DNA of 48,205 bases from the NCBI RefSeq assembly GCF_002860405.1, contig NZ_NMWV01000020.1:1-48205 (forward strand), given 5' to 3'. Under the pieces are notes generated by a model, which ran no database searches, was not told the DNA's origin, and worked only from the letters and a program-made list of their open reading frames with translations. The position numbers were made by a program, and so were the translations under genes. The stretch is from Bifidobacterium imperatoris. GTDB lineage: Bacteria > Actinomycetota > Actinomycetes > Actinomycetales > Bifidobacteriaceae. Shown piece by piece: positions 41,499-48,205 of the stretch; position 1 is the first letter of the stretch, and every line of letters starts with the position of its first letter.

Positions 41499-43139
41499 AT
41501 GAGTTTCGAGAAAGCAAGGGCCGCAGACAGAGAGCAAGTAGTGAAGAAGAGGATGTCCGTAATGGCGTCAGCAGAACGTATGTCGCATTCTTTGAGTGGG
41601 CAAAACACGCAAGAGGCGCGGACTGCTCAATTGGCTGATCAACGTCAAGAGCAGTTGTCTCGCGTATTGTATTGGCGTTTCTTTGTGAACCTGGCGTTGA
41701 TGCTTATTGATGCAGCGATGTTCGTTGTGGCTGGGGCTACTGTGCTGAATTTGCGCAATGAAGCTTCGCCGTTCTATTCTGCCAGCTTCAATTTCACTAT
41801 GAATTCAACGGTGTACCTTATTGTTGCTGCGATATTTTGGATTTATTCGCTGCATGCTATGGGTGTTTATCACCGTCATGTTATGGGTGATGGGTATCAG
41901 CTGAATGCACTCTTGTTTAAGAGTGTCATTATGTGCTGGGTTATTCAGTGCGCTTTTGATTACTTCTTCAAGTTTGATTTGACGATAACCTCGTTGAGCC
42001 TCATGGTGCTTGGCGGCTGGGTGTTGACTACTGTTGAGCGAGTATTTACGCGTTTGTTTATTACGCGCAGTCGTCGTAAGGGCGAGTATGCCTATGGCAC
42101 GGTACTGGTGGGGTCGCCGTCTGGTATTGGCCGCACGCTGAAGTTTTTGAGCAAGCGTGAGCAGCTTAATTACCGGCCTGTGGCAGTGTGCCCGATTCGT
42201 ATCAATCATGAGACCGATACCATTGAGCCGGATTATGACATTGATCAAATGCAGCGGGATATTGCCTTGAACTGGGGAACTCCGCTGCCGGTGTTGGAAT
42301 ATGCCGACCGTGAGCTTGCGGAAAAGATTGTTGGCATGAATGCGCAAACGGTGATGGTGACTGATGAATTGCACCGTTACTCGGATAATTACAATATTTT
42401 CTCCGTGCGCATGGAGTCTCTTGGTCTTGAGATTGCGATGGTTGCTTCTGCTGCTGATACGTCTAACCATGAGTTGTCGGTGCGTTCTATTCAGGGCACT
42501 ACGATTATTACGCAGCGTCTTGCTCAGTATTCGCCGAGCCGCCGCATGATGAAGCGTGCGCTTGATTTGGTGGTTTCTGCGTTGGCGATTGTGTTGTCGC
42601 TGATTATTACTATTCCGGTTGCTATTGCGATTAAGTTGACTGATGGTGGCCCTGTGTTCTATAAGCAGGTTCGTGTTGGTCTTCGCGGTAAAACGTTCGA
42701 GATGTTCAAGTTCCGCTCTATGGTGACTAATGCGGATGCGTTGAAGAAGAAGCTTGCGGAGGAGACTGGTCAGACCGATCGTTTCATCTTCAAGATGAAG
42801 GATGATCCGCGTATTACTAAGGTCGGTCATTTTATTCGTCGTTTCTCTATTGATGAATTGCCGCAGTTCCTTAATGTGTTTATGGGCGATATGTCTGTAG
42901 TGGGTCCGCGCCCGCCGCTGCCTGAGGAGTATGCACGTTACAACAAGCTGTATGCCACTCGTATGCTGGTGAAGCCTGGTATTACTGGCCCTTGGCAGGT
43001 GTCGGGCCGTTCTGATCTTTCCGCTGAGGAAAGCGAAGCCTTGGATGTGGCCTATGTGCAGAATTGGTCGGTACTGGGAGACATTGTGCTCATGTTCCGC
43101 ACGGTTGGCGCGGTATTGAGCCATAAGGGCGCGTACTGA
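41499..43139 (+). CDS. Priming sugar transferase for exopolysaccharide (undecaprenyl-phosphate glycosylphosphotransferase)
   Basis: A 546-residue membrane enzyme that moves a hexose 1-phosphate to undecaprenyl phosphate, the first step of exopolysaccharide assembly. Residues about 60-200 hold four to five membrane helices. A Rossmann-like middle follows. From about residue 352 the bacterial sugar transferase domain contains GGPVFYKQVRVGLRGKTFEM, FSIDELPQFLNV and GDMSVVGPRPPLPEE, then TGPWQVSGRS. The start ATG has GAGGCG upstream. Codon use is richer in T/A at third positions than in the genes before 41000, which suggests foreign origin. The rest of the polysaccharide cluster is not in the window. 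Confidence 0.93.
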   Translation: MSFEKARAADREQVVKKRMSVMASAERMSHSLSGQNTQEARTAQLADQRQEQLSRVLYWRFFVNLALMLIDAAMFVVAGATVLNLRNEASPFYSASFNFTMNSTVYLIVAAIFWIYSLHAMGVYHRHVMGDGYQLNALLFKSVIMCWVIQCAFDYFFKFDLTITSLSLMVLGGWVLTTVERVFTRLFITRSRRKGEYAYGTVLVGSPSGIGRTLKFLSKREQLNYRPVAVCPIRINHETDTIEPDYDIDQMQRDIALNWGTPLPVLEYADRELAEKIVGMNAQTVMVTDELHRYSDNYNIFSVRMESLGLEIAMVASAADTSNHELSVRSIQGTTIITQRLAQYSPSRRMMKRALDLVVSALAIVLSLIITIPVAIAIKLTDGGPVFYKQVRVGLRGKTFEMFKFRSMVTNADALKKKLAEETGQTDRFIFKMKDDPRITKVGHFIRRFSIDELPQFLNVFMGDMSVVGPRPPLPEEYARYNKLYATRMLVKPGITGPWQVSGRSDLSAEESEALDVAYVQNWSVLGDIVLMFRTVGAVLSHKGAY

Positions 43140-43219
43140 TATAAGCGTTTTGTGCAATTGAATCCAGATCATTATTGGATTTGAATATGCAGATTTGTTT
43201 GATGCTGCAGAGGTGAGAT

Positions 43220-45145
43220 ATGGCAGAAATGCCGAATGATGTTCAGAAACTCAACGAGCCACCGGAGCCTCCTGCGCAGCCTGAATTAGGCTATATGGCT
43301 GCGAATGATGATTCCGCTAATGAATCTGATTCGCAGGTGCAGGATCAACCGGGCCAGCATCATTCCCGCCGTCGGCGTCGCATGAGTGCGCGGCATATTC
43401 GCCGTATTCGTAGACGTCGCAGGATTCGCCGTATGCTTATTGGCCTGGGTGTTGTTCTGCTGTTCGTAGCTGTGCTGGCGGTATGGTTCGCCTGGTCCGC
43501 TATGAAAACCAAGAATGAAGTGCAGCAGGCTGTATCTGTGGCCACGAGTATGCAGGAGTCGCTGACGAGCGGTGATACGGATGCTCTGAACAAATCTATG
43601 GAAGATTTTTCTTCTCACGCAAGCGCCGCCTATGATCAGACCAGCTCCATGTTGTGGAAGGTGGCATCGCAGGTTCCGTATTACGGTGATGATATTCGTG
43701 CTGTGCGTACTGCGGTTACTGCTATGGAGAATGTTTCTTCTCAAGCATTGCCTTCTTTGAGGCAGGCGTCGTCTGCTTTGAATATGAGCGATGTTTCCGT
43801 AAGCAATGGAGTGGTTGACGTCTCAGGTTTGACGAAGTATTCTGCGGCACTGCAGAAGGCTGATACGGCTATTGAGAGCGCTGAACATGATTTGATTGGT
43901 GCTCCTGATCCGCATATCGCTCAGATTTCTGATGCAATGCAAAAGGCCAAGAATTACATGCACACGTTGTCCGGCATGGTGCATGATGCGAATGTGGCTG
44001 TGCAGGTCGCGCCTAAGATGCTGGCTAATGATGGTTCCACGCGCACGTATTTGATTCTTGCCCAGACGAATTCGGAGATTCGCCCTGGTGGTGGTTTGCC
44101 TGGTTCATGGGGTGTGATGACTGTGAGCGGAGGCAAGGTTGAGCTTGAACCGTTCATTTCTGGTGGTTCGATTCCTTGGTTTGATGAGCCGGTGGTGGAT
44201 CTTACTGCCGAAGAGCGTACGCTGTTTACCGACAAGCTGGGCCGAGTGGCAGTGGACGTGAACTTTACCCCTGATTTTCCGCGTACCGGCGAAATTGCTA
44301 AGGCTATGTGGAAGGCCCATGCTGGGCAGGATGTGGATGGTGTGATTGCCATTGATCCAGTGTTCTTGCAGAACATGCTGAAGGTCAGTGGCGGCGTCAC
44401 TCTGGAAGATGGAGTGACGTTGGACGGCACCAATACAGCTCAATATTTATTGAATCAGGTATATATCGATAAGCCTGAAGATCAGCAGGATGCGTATTTC
44501 TCTGCTGCCGCTGGTTCTGCATTTAGTCACATTATGGCGAATGCGCAGGATGGTAAGGCTTTCCTGAAAGCTGTGACTACTTCCGTGGCACAAGGCCATA
44601 TGAAGGTGTGGAGCGCGCATGAGGATGAGCAGGAGCTGTTGCTCAATACCCCAATTTCCGGGGCATTGAAGACTGATGCGGCTACGCCAGAAGTGGGAGT
44701 ATTCTTCTCTGACCTTTCTCAAGCCAAAATGGATTGGTACTTGAAGCGTGATGTGAGCGTGAAATTCGATAAGGTGGCGCCTGATGGAGCCAACCAGTAC
44801 ACGGTGCATGTCAAGCTCACCAATATGCTGACTCAAGATGAAGTTGGGCAGCTGCCTCATTACATTGTGGGGCCATTCTTGGAGGAATTGCAGGCTGGGC
44901 AGATTGATACTGCTGTATTTGCCTATGCGCCTGCCGGTGGACGTTTAGTGGATTGGAAGTCCACCGATGGTAAAAGCTATGACGGCGTGACCACGCACAA
45001 TACGCTCACGGTTGGCGTTAAGAAGCTGGTATTGAGCCCCGGCGAATCCTATGAGGCCACCATTCATGTGGAAGTTGCGCCTGACGTCAAAACTCCACTG
45101 GACATCTACCAGACGCCGCAAGTAGAAGGCCGTACTGACGAATAA
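43220..45145 (+). CDS. DUF4012 domain-containing membrane protein
   Basis: A 641-residue protein with an Arg-rich cytoplasmic N-terminus (SRRRRRMSARHIRRIRRRRR), one membrane helix at about 71-93 and a large outside domain. LAQTNSEIRPGGGLPGSWGV near residue 280 and the preceding GSTRTYL are typical of DUF4012, which often occurs in polysaccharide clusters of actinobacteria. It follows the priming transferase by 80 bp on the same strand and shares its A/T-rich codon use. A role in polymer attachment, like LytR-type proteins, is possible but unproven. Confidence 0.85.
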   Translation: MAEMPNDVQKLNEPPEPPAQPELGYMAANDDSANESDSQVQDQPGQHHSRRRRRMSARHIRRIRRRRRIRRMLIGLGVVLLFVAVLAVWFAWSAMKTKNEVQQAVSVATSMQESLTSGDTDALNKSMEDFSSHASAAYDQTSSMLWKVASQVPYYGDDIRAVRTAVTAMENVSSQALPSLRQASSALNMSDVSVSNGVVDVSGLTKYSAALQKADTAIESAEHDLIGAPDPHIAQISDAMQKAKNYMHTLSGMVHDANVAVQVAPKMLANDGSTRTYLILAQTNSEIRPGGGLPGSWGVMTVSGGKVELEPFISGGSIPWFDEPVVDLTAEERTLFTDKLGRVAVDVNFTPDFPRTGEIAKAMWKAHAGQDVDGVIAIDPVFLQNMLKVSGGVTLEDGVTLDGTNTAQYLLNQVYIDKPEDQQDAYFSAAAGSAFSHIMANAQDGKAFLKAVTTSVAQGHMKVWSAHEDEQELLLNTPISGALKTDAATPEVGVFFSDLSQAKMDWYLKRDVSVKFDKVAPDGANQYTVHVKLTNMLTQDEVGQLPHYIVGPFLEELQAGQIDTAVFAYAPAGGRLVDWKSTDGKSYDGVTTHNTLTVGVKKLVLSPGESYEATIHVEVAPDVKTPLDIYQTPQVEGRTDE

Positions 45146-45179
45146 ACTTCAGCCCCTAGGCTTGTGATGAGGGTGTTTT

Positions 45180-45213
45180 GCTTTTCTTTTGATTTTAAAA
45201 TCAAAAGAAAAGC
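45180..45213. terminator. Perfect 34-bp palindrome, possible terminator after the DUF4012 gene
   Basis: The half-site GCTTTTCTTTTGATTTT (45180-45196) is followed immediately by its exact complement to 45213, with no spacer. It belongs to the left end of the first 139-bp direct repeat. The equivalent palindrome in the second repeat is 28 bp (46830-46857). Confidence 0.6.
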
Positions 45214-45322
45214 AAATGGCAGGCAAAAGGGGAATCGTTGGAATTCCGCCGTTTTGTGTGTTTTGATTGCGTGAAATCGGTCAACGAGTCAAAAGAAAAG
45301 CAAATGGCAGGCAAAAGAGATT
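45184..45322 (+). repeat. 139-bp direct repeat R1, left of the AlbA_2 gene
   Basis: It aligns without gaps to 46831-46969, with about 13 differences. It contains a palindrome, two copies 88 bp apart of TCAAAAGAAAAGCAAATGGC (45201 and 45289), and ends at the stop codon of the AlbA_2 gene (TAA, 45323-45321). Confidence 0.85.
45216..45266 (+). CDS. Candidate 16-residue peptide in repeat R1
   Basis: An ATG preceded by AAAGAAAAG opens MAGKRGIVGIPPFCVF and a stop. The equivalent frame in R2 encodes MASKREIVGIPPFCMF. Of eight base differences between the two frames, five are silent. No standard ribosome site is seen. It may be a leader peptide or chance. Confidence 0.3.
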   Translation: MAGKRGIVGIPPFCVF

Positions 45323-46769
45323 ATGCCCAGTATGGTAAGTATCGGATGTACCGTTTCCCCGCATCTGGATCTGCGATTTTAAGCAAGTGATCATCCAAGC
45401 ATGTTTTGATAAGACGGGAAATCTGTGATGTGCCACTCTGTGGCAATGCAAACCGTTCGCGGAGACTGGTATTGGTCATCGGTATTCGTTGTGCATACTG
45501 TACGCAGGCGTGCCAGTATGCAGCGTCCATACGTTGTTCTCGTGTGAGTTCTCGGTATGGCGTCGCCTGCATAAGGGTCACTCTCATATTGTCTCCGGGT
45601 TCTTCCACCTGCGGAGCTGGGAGATGATGTTGTTCACAATCGAGGACCACTTTATCCCAGCCGGATCCTGCTTCTTCGCAAAGCTGTAGACGGCGACAGA
45701 TGGCAGCCATTTTCTCATTGCGTGAATGTGGCGGATCGTTGAGTAATCGTGCAACATCCACTAGCGAGCGTCCGGGGTTGGTAAATTCAATACGATTATC
45801 AAAAATGCAAACCATAGGTCCAGCTCCAGTAATGGAGAGGTCCTGATGAATAAGCATGTTGGCGGTAAGTTCACGCAGTGCCGTGTGCGGGAATGCGCGT
45901 AACGTGACTCGGCGTGCCCCTTGGATAATTTCCTGTTCCGGAAGTAGCGCCTCTATGTATTCAAGCATCTGGTCTAGCTGCGCATAGCCGGAATTAAATG
46001 TTTTACTGCGCGAAGGTGCGATAGGGGAGGAGCCATCGTACCGGATAACACGTAGCGCTTTACGTGAGACGGTTGGAAAGTCGTTGAGATTCCTAGCGAA
46101 CAGCAACGCTCCAAGATTGGTGATGGCATATGTGCCTGAATCCTGAGGGAAAACAAACTGTTCGCTTTCTAGCAGGTGCATGGTTTGTTCGATGGAAGTG
46201 GTTTGTGGAATGCCGAATTCCTGACGGTACCAATCCGTGTCTAATTTATTGAGTACCTCATCATCGGTAAGACCACTAAGAGCGTATTGGAGTTCAAAAA
46301 CCTCGGCTCGGGTCCGGCTCCATAGTTCTTCCTCGCGCTTTGATCCATGTTTGAGCTCTTGCGTTGATGAACCGGTGCGGATGTAGGCGAGCCCTTGCCA
46401 GAGCACAGGGCGATATTGTGCCGGCCAGATGCGCAGTAGGATGAGGTGTTTGCCAAATGCCTCGGCAGATTCGAATCGGAATTCAACATTGTCGGATAGG
46501 TGTTGGCGGAGCCAAAGTTCCAGCTCTTGATTGCCGACCTTAGTGGTTTTGGGATTGAATGCAGTTCCGATGAGCTCATGAGTGGCATCGTCGATGCCCC
46601 ATACCTTGTATGCGAAGGTATGCCCGAGCAAGGCTGCGGAATTGGCGAGTGCGGAAATATCGCGGCCGATTCGGTTGGGGTCGGTGTTGCTGTGCTTGAA
46701 CTCGAGGCATTCGTTTTCGCTGTCTTGTCTGGCTAGTGCCGTGATAAGAGTGATGATATCTTCGGGCAT
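45321..46769 (-). CDS. AlbA_2/Schlafen-like ATP-binding transcriptional regulator-type protein
   Basis: A 482-residue protein. The N-terminal AlbA_2 domain (about residues 12-140) includes ECLEFKHSNTDPNRIGRDIS and LGHTFAYKVWGIDD. A middle part follows with the GHKL-like ATP-binding segment ALRELTANMLIHQDLSITG and NRIEFTNPGRSL. The C-terminus is a winged-helix-like end. Such proteins act in regulation or phage defence, but the role here is unknown. The ATG is preceded by AAGGAAACAG. It lies on the minus strand between two 139-bp direct repeats, and its stop codon sits at the inner edge of R1. This looks like a cassette inserted or duplicated as a unit. Confidence 0.85.
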   Translation of the reverse strand: MPEDIITLITALARQDSENECLEFKHSNTDPNRIGRDISALANSAALLGHTFAYKVWGIDDATHELIGTAFNPKTTKVGNQELELWLRQHLSDNVEFRFESAEAFGKHLILLRIWPAQYRPVLWQGLAYIRTGSSTQELKHGSKREEELWSRTRAEVFELQYALSGLTDDEVLNKLDTDWYRQEFGIPQTTSIEQTMHLLESEQFVFPQDSGTYAITNLGALLFARNLNDFPTVSRKALRVIRYDGSSPIAPSRSKTFNSGYAQLDQMLEYIEALLPEQEIIQGARRVTLRAFPHTALRELTANMLIHQDLSITGAGPMVCIFDNRIEFTNPGRSLVDVARLLNDPPHSRNEKMAAICRRLQLCEEAGSGWDKVVLDCEQHHLPAPQVEEPGDNMRVTLMQATPYRELTREQRMDAAYWHACVQYAQRIPMTNTSLRERFALPQSGTSQISRLIKTCLDDHLLKIADPDAGKRYIRYLPYWA

Positions 46770-46830
46770 GCTGTTTCCTTGGGGACGTGATTTGGCACTG
46801 TGATTAAGTTGTTCTGTTAACCATAGTAGT

Positions 46831-46969
46831 TTCTTTTGATTTTAAAATCAAAAGAAAAGCAAATGGCGAGCAAAAGAGAAATCGTTGGAATTCCGCCATT
46901 TTGCATGTTCTGATTTCGTAAAATCAGTTAACGAGTCAAAAGAAAAGCAAATGGCAAGCAAAAGAGATT
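46831..46969 (+). repeat. 139-bp direct repeat R2, upstream of the small operon
   Basis: Gap-free match to R1 (45184-45322). It carries the same two start cassettes, at 46863 (encoding the 16-residue peptide MASKREIVGIPPFCMF, stop at 46911-46913) and 46951. The second start is the beginning of the 169-residue gene. Homology stops at codon 7 of that gene. Confidence 0.85.
46863..46913 (+). CDS. Candidate 16-residue peptide in repeat R2
   Basis: It encodes MASKREIVGIPPFCMF, upstream of the 169-residue gene and with the same MASKR start. It could be a translated leader. Confidence is low because of its length and the lack of a clear ribosome site. Confidence 0.3.
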   Translation: MASKREIVGIPPFCMF

Positions 46970-47460
46970 CGAATGCTTGTTCGAAAATGTGGATAACTTG
47001 GCAAGCTCGGACCACATACCTCGTTTTAGATAGACAACGCAGTGTGACATTCGTTAGCATCAACGCACCCAACTCTATCGGGGATACTTCAACAAAGGAG
47101 TTGATGCAAGTGAACTTGCCAAGTATACTTGTGCCTATCGGGGGTGAAGATCCATTGATTCTTCCCTCCGCGCATCGAGAACATAAACATGGTGAACCGT
47201 CGATTGCTGATGCTGATATTTTGCATGTCTATAGACATGGCATTGAAGTCGATGTCAACACTAGACGTGTTCCACCTACGCATGTACTTGTGGGAACCGG
47301 AACTTCGGGCGCTATTCTCTATGAGATAGGCGTCATTGAACGCGAATGGATCCCGGGAGTACATGAGCACGTCATCGTGCATGCTATGCGAGCACGGCTG
47401 ACTTATGAAATGAAATGGCTTACTTTGCAGTATTCCGAAGGTGATGATGATGCGATTTGA
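46951..47460 (+). CDS. Hypothetical protein, first gene of a two-gene operon
   Basis: A 169-residue protein not recognised. It starts MASKRDSNACSKMWITWQ; the first six residues come from repeat R2. The body is predicted soluble and beta-rich, with HVYRHGIEVDVNTRRVPPTH and VGTGTSGAILYEIGVIERE as distinctive parts. No membrane segment, signal peptide or known motif is seen. AAGAAAAG precedes the ATG, a weak ribosome site. It overlaps the next gene by about 11-20 bp, so the pair is co-translated. G+C is lower than in the housekeeping genes. A toxin-antitoxin or mobile defence role is only a guess. Confidence 0.65.
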   Translation: MASKRDSNACSKMWITWQARTTYLVLDRQRSVTFVSINAPNSIGDTSTKELMQVNLPSILVPIGGEDPLILPSAHREHKHGEPSIADADILHVYRHGIEVDVNTRRVPPTHVLVGTGTSGAILYEIGVIEREWIPGVHEHVIVHAMRARLTYEMKWLTLQYSEGDDDAI

Positions 47461-47764
47461 AGATTATTCCCCAGAAATGCAGGAGAAACTGATTGCATTG
47501 GGCAACGCTGCCGCAGATGCGATTGAGGAGAAAACCGCGCCAAATTCGGGTATTCCGGAAAATGATCCGGATTTTTCGCCGGATTTGGAGATTAGCAGGC
47601 TGTTGAACCGCAGAAAGTCTGAGCTTGAGACTATTGATGCCCGGATTGCGCAGATGGTGTTAATTATGCGTCAGCGTGGCCAGTCATGGGAGACCATAGG
47701 TCACAAGCTTGGCATTACCGGCGAAGCAACTCGCCTGCGGTATGCCAAGCTGATGAAGCCGTGA
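47450..47764 (+). CDS. Small helix-turn-helix-like protein, second gene of the operon
   Basis: About 104 residues. An acidic N-terminus (MRFEDYSPEMQEKLIALG) leads to a helical middle (RRKSELETIDARIAQMVLIM). The C-terminal RQRGQSWETIGHKLGITGEA, then TRLRYAKL, looks like a sigma-factor-type or transposase-type helix-turn-helix. Starts at GTG 47441 or ATG 47444, 47447 or 47450 are possible. GAAGG at 47437-47441 suits 47447 or 47450. It overlaps the end of the 169-residue gene. It is probably a DNA-binding partner or antitoxin-like regulator (inference). Confidence 0.65.
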   Translation: MRFEDYSPEMQEKLIALGNAAADAIEEKTAPNSGIPENDPDFSPDLEISRLLNRRKSELETIDARIAQMVLIMRQRGQSWETIGHKLGITGEATRLRYAKLMKP

Positions 47765-47954
47765 GAGGTTTGGTTGCGTAGCGGGTCTTTTAGAACCTTT
47801 TAGATTGTTTTAGATTGTTTTAGAATTCGACCCGGAGGTTCGGTTTTCGCAGTTGGGCGTCGAGTATTTCAGGCTCGGCGGCGAAAACCCTCAGCAGATT
47901 TCCCTGTGCCGCGCATAGCAGGTTGATAGTTAACTGTGTCATACTTACCTCGAG
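47765..47954. other. 190-bp intergenic region before the right-hand IS
   Basis: TTTTAGATTG-type short repeats at about 47799-47822 are followed by a hairpin with arms GGTTTTCGC (47842-47850) and GCGAAAACC (47881-47889). The hairpin may end the small operon. Nothing else was recognised. Confidence 0.4.
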
Positions 47955-48205
47955 GTGCCTCATTTGAAAATGAGCGCGTAATCCGGAGTGGTGCCTCACC
48001 TGTGGTGAGCGTGAAATCCTAGTCCGCGTCGGCTTGTGGGGTTTCGTCGTCTTCCGGTTCGACGCCCGCGATCCGGGCGAGCGTCTTGTTCAAGTATGCC
48101 ATGTCCGGGCCCATGCGTCTGGCCAGCCGCGCGGTGCGCGGTGCCGCCAGTGCTTCGAGCCGGTCCTGGATGTCGTGGATGCGGCGGACGAGCTCGGCCG
48201 GGTTC
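47955..48205 (-). mobile_element. Insertion sequence, 3' (transposase-stop) end; runs off the window
   Basis: The terminal repeat TGCCTCA occurs at 47956-47962 and 47992-47998, and TGAGCG at 47971-47976 and 48006-48011. This mirrors the end at 494-550. The transposase 3' end lies inside. The element is in the same orientation as the one at the left edge. Confidence 0.75.
48019..48205 (-). CDS. Integrase-type IS transposase, C-terminal part (truncated by window edge)
   Basis: The last 61 residues of a transposase, read on the minus strand. NPAELVRRIHDIQDRLEALA is followed by a basic stretch (RTARLARRMG) and an acidic ending (GVEPEDDETPQADAD). The terminal repeats show that this IS is of the same kind as the one at 1-551, whose 5' coding part is seen there. 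The catalytic core is outside the window. Confidence 0.7.
   Translation of the reverse strand, partial: NPAELVRRIHDIQDRLEALAAPRTARLARRMGPDMAYLNKTLARIAGVEPEDDETPQADAD

Noticed and set aside
1..48205. Composite transposon bounded by the two IS ends
   Set aside because: The content includes single-copy housekeeping genes (rplS, lepB, rnhB), so transfer of the whole segment as one transposon is unlikely.
1..48205. tRNA or rRNA genes
   Set aside because: The intergenic gaps were read for cloverleaf-type arms and T-loop sequence, and none was convincing. A tRNAscan run would settle it.

Overview
The window looks like a piece of a Bifidobacterium chromosome, most likely B. longum. The reasons are the high-GC actinobacterial coding style, the araB-araD-araA cluster with an adjacent LacI-family regulator, a GH51 arabinofuranosidase with its own permease, and the gene order rplS-lepB-rnhB. 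The species is inferred from remembered gene content, not from a database search. No tRNA, rRNA or CRISPR array was recognised.

Layout. Both edges are cut inside copies of one IS family: the 5' part of an integrase-type transposase gene at 1-551 and the 3' part at 47955-48205, in the same orientation, with matching doubled terminal repeats. Next come: (a) 589-2699, DUF362 protein, ECF-type S component and DUF1893 protein; (b) 2842-7103, an arabinan-type module (MFS permease and GH51 enzyme) divergent from a LacI regulator, with GAAAGTTTC palindromes between them; (c) 7300-9538, housekeeping genes rplS, lepB, rnhB; (d) 9725-15535, an AraQ-like regulator and araB, araD, araA; (e) 16178-20165, a peptidase C26 amidotransferase, a NarL-type two-component system and a divergent membrane protein; (f) 20271-24116, an acyl-CoA synthetase divergent from a sugar porter; (g) 24344-29298, a complete Opp/Dpp-type peptide ABC transporter; (h) 29383-35345, a fused CydDC-like exporter and a second sugar porter; (i) 35655-41020, aldo/keto reductase, HNH nuclease, Nramp transporter and a DHA2 drug-efflux MFS; (j) 41499-47764, a region with A/T-rich codon use holding a priming sugar transferase, a DUF4012 protein, an AlbA_2/Schlafen-like gene and a small two-gene operon of unknown function.

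How the genes work together. Regions b and d form an arabinose pathway. The GH51 enzyme releases L-arabinose from oligosaccharides imported by the neighbouring MFS permease. AraA, AraB and AraD then convert arabinose to xylulose 5-phosphate for the bifid shunt. Each half has its own LacI-type regulator and visible operators.

The least explained material is non-coding. There are 139-bp direct repeats flanking the AlbA_2 gene, which carry four copies of a start cassette beginning MA(G/S)KR. An 11-bp-period degenerate array lies at about 22252-22393. Two clusters of short inverted repeats lie between converging genes (15788-16080 and 39129-39297). A two-hairpin repeat recurs at seven or eight places and once lies in frame inside a transporter gene. 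Three hairpin units sit in the ara operon, two of them exactly at stop codons.
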